A stretch of DNA of 64,000 nt from Galbula dea (Eukaryota > Chordata > Aves > Piciformes > Galbulidae), in the NCBI GenBank assembly GCA_013399015.1, contig VWZX01010492.1:1-64000 (forward strand), given 5' to 3'. Under the pieces are notes generated by a model. The model saw only the letters and a list, made by a program, of their open reading frames with translations, ran no database searches and had not been told where the DNA came from. Position 1 is the stretch's first letter, and every line of letters starts with the position of its first letter. Of this stretch, positions 59,351 through 64,000 are shown piece by piece. The position numbers and the translations under genes are program-made.

Positions 59351-62300
59351 CAGTCTAATCGGCGTTACACTTGCCTAATTACAAATGTGCTGTAGACCAA
59401 AGTCTGCCAAACCCTCATTGACTAAAATACTTCTCAAACTAGTGGAGAAGGCTTGTGGCAGGGTGTACCCTTTGCTAGTGCTTAAAAAAATCTGGTTGAT
59501 TTTCATACTCTGTACTTAATAGCAATTAAAAGGACAAATTGGTCTCCTGTCATTCAGCAATTGATCCTTTTCAGGCAGAAAACACAAGCTATTTGCAACA
59601 TTTTCAGGGGGCTCATCAAGGCAGAGATCTGTTTTACAAATACTTCTTCTCTGTAGCATAACTCTAGAGGATACACAAATCCACTCAATAAAAACAGCAG
59701 TAGGAACATTTTAGAAGGGAATGCACCAGGCTCCACTTATTTTCCATGACAGTGGAAACATTATCAGAGCTATGCCCTCATCTCTGATCATCTCTCATCT
59801 ATGCCATCAGGCAGTGACTGAATCCCTCTCTTGCCTCCTTCCACAGGCCAGGTCCTCCTGTATCTTTCCAAGAAAAGTCTGGCACCCGGCCTGAGGGTTT
59901 ATCAAGCCAAGCCCTTGGTGGTCAAGTGCCACATCCAAGCCTTGGGGCCTCCAGGAGCAGCGTGGCAGTTCCTTACAGTTGCTGCAGCACTGCTCAAGGT
60001 AAAGGTAATTACATGCAGGCAGTCTGGTTGCAAGCCAAGCATACTTCCCTCCTGCAGGGACTTGAGCAATCTCTAAGACACTGAGCAGCATTTCAATAGG
60101 ACGTCAAAATGGTCTAGTGCTCAGCAAACACATTGCCACCTTTCTCAGTGATCCCAACACCTGACCACCACGAAAAGCCAGTTCCTCTCTAACACTTGAG
60201 CTAGATCCTCCCAGAGCCAGCCATCATCACTGTATCTGGGCACAAGGTATTTCAGGAGACCTTTTGAGAAGACAATCCCTTTGGGTACTTGTAGCACCTT
60301 TTGGTGCAACAGGACTTCCTAAGTGAGAGACAGGTCAGCACAGCCTGGAGACAAGACCTTGGACTGCATGATAACATCATGATCTCCAGGGACAGCAGAT
60401 GTCTATGCCAAGCCTTAGCAGACCTAAGCACCAAGGTGTAACAGCTCATAGTGTATGCCCCCACCTTGCAAAGAGCAAGGGCCTGCTGTCAGCACAGTGA
60501 TGTAGCTCACTCACAGCAATGGATCTGAAATCACCTGGTTCATGTTTCATTGCTCTTGGTGCAATATACACTCACCTAGCTTGTTCTGTCATACCACTCA
60601 GCAGAGCCTGAAATAAGGTTCTTGATGAGCTTTTTTGTGTTTGGTTTCAGCTGTTTCCCTGCAAAAATATGACCTTATGAGACACTTAAAAAATGTTTTC
60701 ATATAGGAACCACATTTTTTAATTTCTGCTTTCATTCTCCAAACAAAGAATGGTTATTCTGTAATGAAATAAGAGCTATTTACTGGTATAAAACCAACAG
60801 ACTTACAGCAAGTTTTACAGCATGCACAATGCCATGTAATTCTTTTTTTTTTTAGCCCATAATAATTTATTGCCATAATCAAATCAGCACTGTCTCACTG
60901 ATTAAAACAAATAATTTTTTTGTTGGAAAGCAGACTGTGGAATAGATGTATGTTACTGTTTAAATTGCTATTTGATAGATCAAATACAACAAAAACATCT
61001 GAAATCTGACAGGCAGTTTAATTCTTTTTTTTTTACTGCTCTCTTTACCTTCAGTCTTCTGACTCAGGCTCCTCCAAACACACTCACTACTTCACATAAT
61101 GGTACTGGGCTGCTGAAGACCAAACTCTTGGCTCTGTGCACTGACTGCAAGAAGAGACACAGTGTCTTTTTCTCCCACTTCTGTTCTAGAGTCTAGCCAC
61201 CTGGCTGTTCCTTGTGCAGCAATGTGAGGTTTGGGGAAACAAAACCAAACACACAACATCAAAAGAGAAAAGCCAAAACCCCATAGCCCAAAGAAACCCA
61301 GGAAAAGACAGATCTCAGAATCCATACACTACAATTCCTAAGCACACAGGAGGCATGATTGTTGTCTGGGCATGTTATTCTCTAGTCAGAATTAATGATA
61401 ATAACTTTATTTGCAGTATGTACCTGCAGCCTGATCAAAGCTTTTTAATAGCCATAGGTTCAATCCCACTACCTCTCTCACCAGGATTTGAGTCAAAGCT
61501 TTACTGTGCTGCTCAAGCCAACCTCGTACAAGTCTTGCCAGCTCTGTCTGGACCCAAACCTGTTCAGCTCTGTAGATGCCACTGGGAGAGCTTGACTCCT
61601 CCAAACCAAATCTGTTTAACCCCTGATCTTGGCTTATAATTTGGTGTGACTGACATCTCCAAACTGGCAATTTGCTGTAGGTCTCCAAAGTGGTCCCTCT
61701 GCCACTGCCCAGGAGGGACAGAAGATTAAGGAGACCTGCTCATACCACTTGAGTTGCACCCTGCACCCACTCCAAAGTCCCTGCAATGAGCACAAAATGA
61801 TATCCAGAGATGCTTATTGGTCAAAGAAGCCTTCCTGTCTGGCACTAATTACTGCTTTTTAATTATGATGAAGGAGGTGGGCTTGTGCTTATCAGTTTAC
61901 TCACTGCAGAAGCCAGCATTGGTCATAAAAGCATTTAGCAGTTTAAAATAATCTGGGTATAAATAGAACTAACAGGACAGAAATTAACTCTGAACGGCAC
62001 TCCATATCATCTATTTAAATTTACCTGGCTTACTGGTGAGGTACTGATTTTTGCTCACATTGTGTGACAGGATCAGCGGAAAGAAATGGATTTGTGTGTG
62101 TTTTACACTACAAAGGGAATGCTCTTCATATATTCATCAGCTCAAGCTCTTCTGACGTATTTCACACAACATCCTAAGGTAATTGGGATTTCCAGGAGTG
62201 AAGTCTCCTAGAGCTTTTAGTGGCAGAGAATACTTCCAGTTGACTGTCACTGTGTTTGAGTTTTTCCTACAGCAATTTATTTCAGTTTCTTTTCTCCCTT

Positions 62301-64000
62301 GTTACCTAACTCCTCCCTCTCCCCCCAATCTCCCATCCTCTCAACGGCAGCAAGTGCTCAGCGAATTGTCTGAGTGACTGCACACTGAAGGAGGAGAAAG
62401 CATCTAGGGAAGGTTCATGTAAGGCAGAAGAAAAGAGAACTTCCACATATGTTCGAATAAACTGAGCTTAATCTAGTTGTAACCAGTCAGATTTTGCTCA
62501 CACTGGTTAGGGCACATTCATTTGCCTTTTCACACTTGGATTTTCAAGAACTTTGTTCAGGCTCTAGCCTTGCTATATTCTGATGGCACAGCAGGGACTC
62601 CCTTACAGTTTGTTGTTGCACAAACAGAAGTCTCCAGTTATCCTTCAGTTTTACACTGCAGAATGTGAAGTCCCTTTATGAGCCTTGGTCTTTCCACCAC
62701 CTAACATGTTGGCCAGCATTCCACATTTTCTTGAAAGCCATTTCCTTTCTTCAGCAGTCAACCTAAATTTAGTAAAGACTGAGAGGCTGATGATCTCTGC
62801 TCTTATTTATCCACAACTGGGTAATTCCACAATCACCGTCAGGGCTCTTTCATCTAGTTCTTTGGGTTACTCTGTTCCCCACTCCAAATGAACTGTCCTC
62901 TGCTCAACTACACAGATCTCATGTGGAAGAGCAGACCTATCAGACCTTTTATCATCAACATGATTCCATCCTGAGCCAGACAAGGTGGCTATTGGAAGAG
63001 GTTTTGCAACATTTTACCCTCAGAACACATGAGCACAGTTTGGTTTTGAAGCAGTTTAACCTTTTCCCTCCCCACATCCAACTCTTTTTCCTCCACATAC
63101 AAAACCAGATCCCAGAATTTGGCACTGCATTGCTCAACCAAAAGCCAGGAAGATTTTTGCTAAACCTATTGCTATAGCCACATGATAAACAGACATGGGG
63201 AGTGTAGAAAACAAGGAGAACACACAAAAAATAGGAGCAAGTCTGTTCTTTTATTATGGATATGACTTTCTTATTTAATTCCTGTCCTCAGCTTTATCGA
63301 AGTGAATTTTCACCATATTTCTTTTTCCCTCATTTCCAGGTTTATAGGAATAAATGGATTTTTGGAGGACATGACCTTTAATCTTTCCTTCTGCTGAGTC
63401 AGTCTGACAGCCTTGCCTATCCTTTTGTGTTGGTTGCAAAGCCTAGCCACCTCCACAGAGCAGCTGGAAGCAGAGACTTATTGCAAAGACTCAGCCCTAT
63501 CTTGATCTGGATTAATCAACCTCAGGAGCTTTATCTCACCCCGCACACAGCATGCCACAAAACTCCTACTGCCATTGGCTATCTGTTGCTGTAGGTGCTA
63601 CAGAACAGGGCTTGAAACTCTTCCTCCAAGCTGAGGCTCCTCTTTGGCACCTCCCCCGGGGCAGGATCTCCAGGGTGGCAGTCGAGAGTCACAGATGAAG
63701 CACAGAACAACGGAAAGCCACACAGAAGCATGCAGACAGATTCGCGAAGCACCTATCTTCAGGACCGGATGAGCAGAGCAACTGCAAACTCATCCCCCTC
63801 CCCCCCGAGGAAAGGGCACCGAGGAAAGCTAAAGGAGGACTGGTATATTTTCACTGGTTGGTCAACAGAAGCCAGCTGAAATGCACCAATTACTTGGCTG
63901 TTAAATTACAGCAAGGATTTCTAGCCTCTCTGAAGATTATACTCCCAACAAGTTCTTTAGAGCAAGAAATAGATCTTTTAACTTCACAGCATCTCCAGCA
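59351..64000. other. Non-coding stretch to the window end
   Basis: There are T runs at about 60842-60854 and 61024-61034 and otherwise unique-looking sequence. TGCTGAGTCAG at 63392-63402 matches 11 of 13 positions of a MAF recognition element. The final 400 bp has a few CpG dinucleotides but no CpG island. No gene is recognised. Confidence 0.55.

Noticed and set aside
61214..61639. 141-codon plus-strand frame, and a B-box-like GGTTCAATCCC at about 61457
   Set aside because: The frame overlaps other frames and has no recognised domain. No A-box at the right distance, no cloverleaf and no terminator support a tRNA.
63392..63402. TGCTGAGTCAG, near match to a MAF recognition element (also TGCTGAGTCA at 46738)
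   Set aside because: Two near matches in 64 kb are within chance expectation, and no promoter is near either.
1..64000. CRISPR array, operon, phage or bacterial defence system
   Set aside because: The sequence is vertebrate: CR1, ERVL-like LTR and MIR relics, no long genes, no ribosome binding sites and no regularly spaced direct repeats.

Overview
The window is nuclear DNA from a bird, almost certainly intergenic or deep intronic. I found no intact protein-coding gene, no convincing exon and no RNA gene. The bird assignment rests on CR1 LINE fragments with the characteristic avian 3' ends (ATTCTATG or ATTCTGTG octamer tails, a short GC-rich hairpin before the tail, severe 5' truncation) and on ERVL-like LTRs beginning TGTCCTGG on their sense strand with a 5-bp target duplication. 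The species cannot be told from this alone. The base composition is AT-leaning, CpG is depleted, and open frames are short and scattered on both strands, as expected of non-coding vertebrate DNA.

Layout. Positions 1-41 are the end of an ERVL-like LTR that continues outside the window. From 42 to about 8.66 kb is unique-looking DNA with an old MIR/CORE-type SINE relic near 2.8-3.0 kb. A fairly young CR1 3' end (minus strand) occupies 8665-9098, next to a TCATAG microsatellite. A very old CR1 reverse-transcriptase fossil (minus) lies at about 13.75-14.30 kb, and a short CR1 3' tail (minus) at about 17.6 kb. Another SINE relic lies near 19.6 kb. The best-preserved LINE is a CR1 copy (plus) at about 24.82-25.73 kb; it carries most of the RT domain but lacks roughly 0.3 kb of ORF2 exactly where the only ambiguous base (N at 25502) sits. 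A GC- and G-run-rich patch lies at 33.9-34.4 kb. Two copies of a ~0.2-kb sequence, about 95% identical over their core, lie head to head at 34.9-35.15 kb and 38.29-38.55 kb. About 250 bp further on is a complete solo ERVL-like LTR (38800-39634, minus) with a perfect GTAGA target duplication. The last 24 kb is mostly featureless, with another MIR-like relic (about 49.0 kb), several small tandem duplications and a CR1 tail at 59.3 kb.

Nothing here forms an operon, defence locus or other multi-gene system, and I do not claim one. What is worth a second look is repeat biology: the unexplained inverted-repeat pair, the solo LTR with its internal tandem array, the CR1 whose internal loss coincides with the N, and a few sequences with potential for unusual DNA structure or factor binding.
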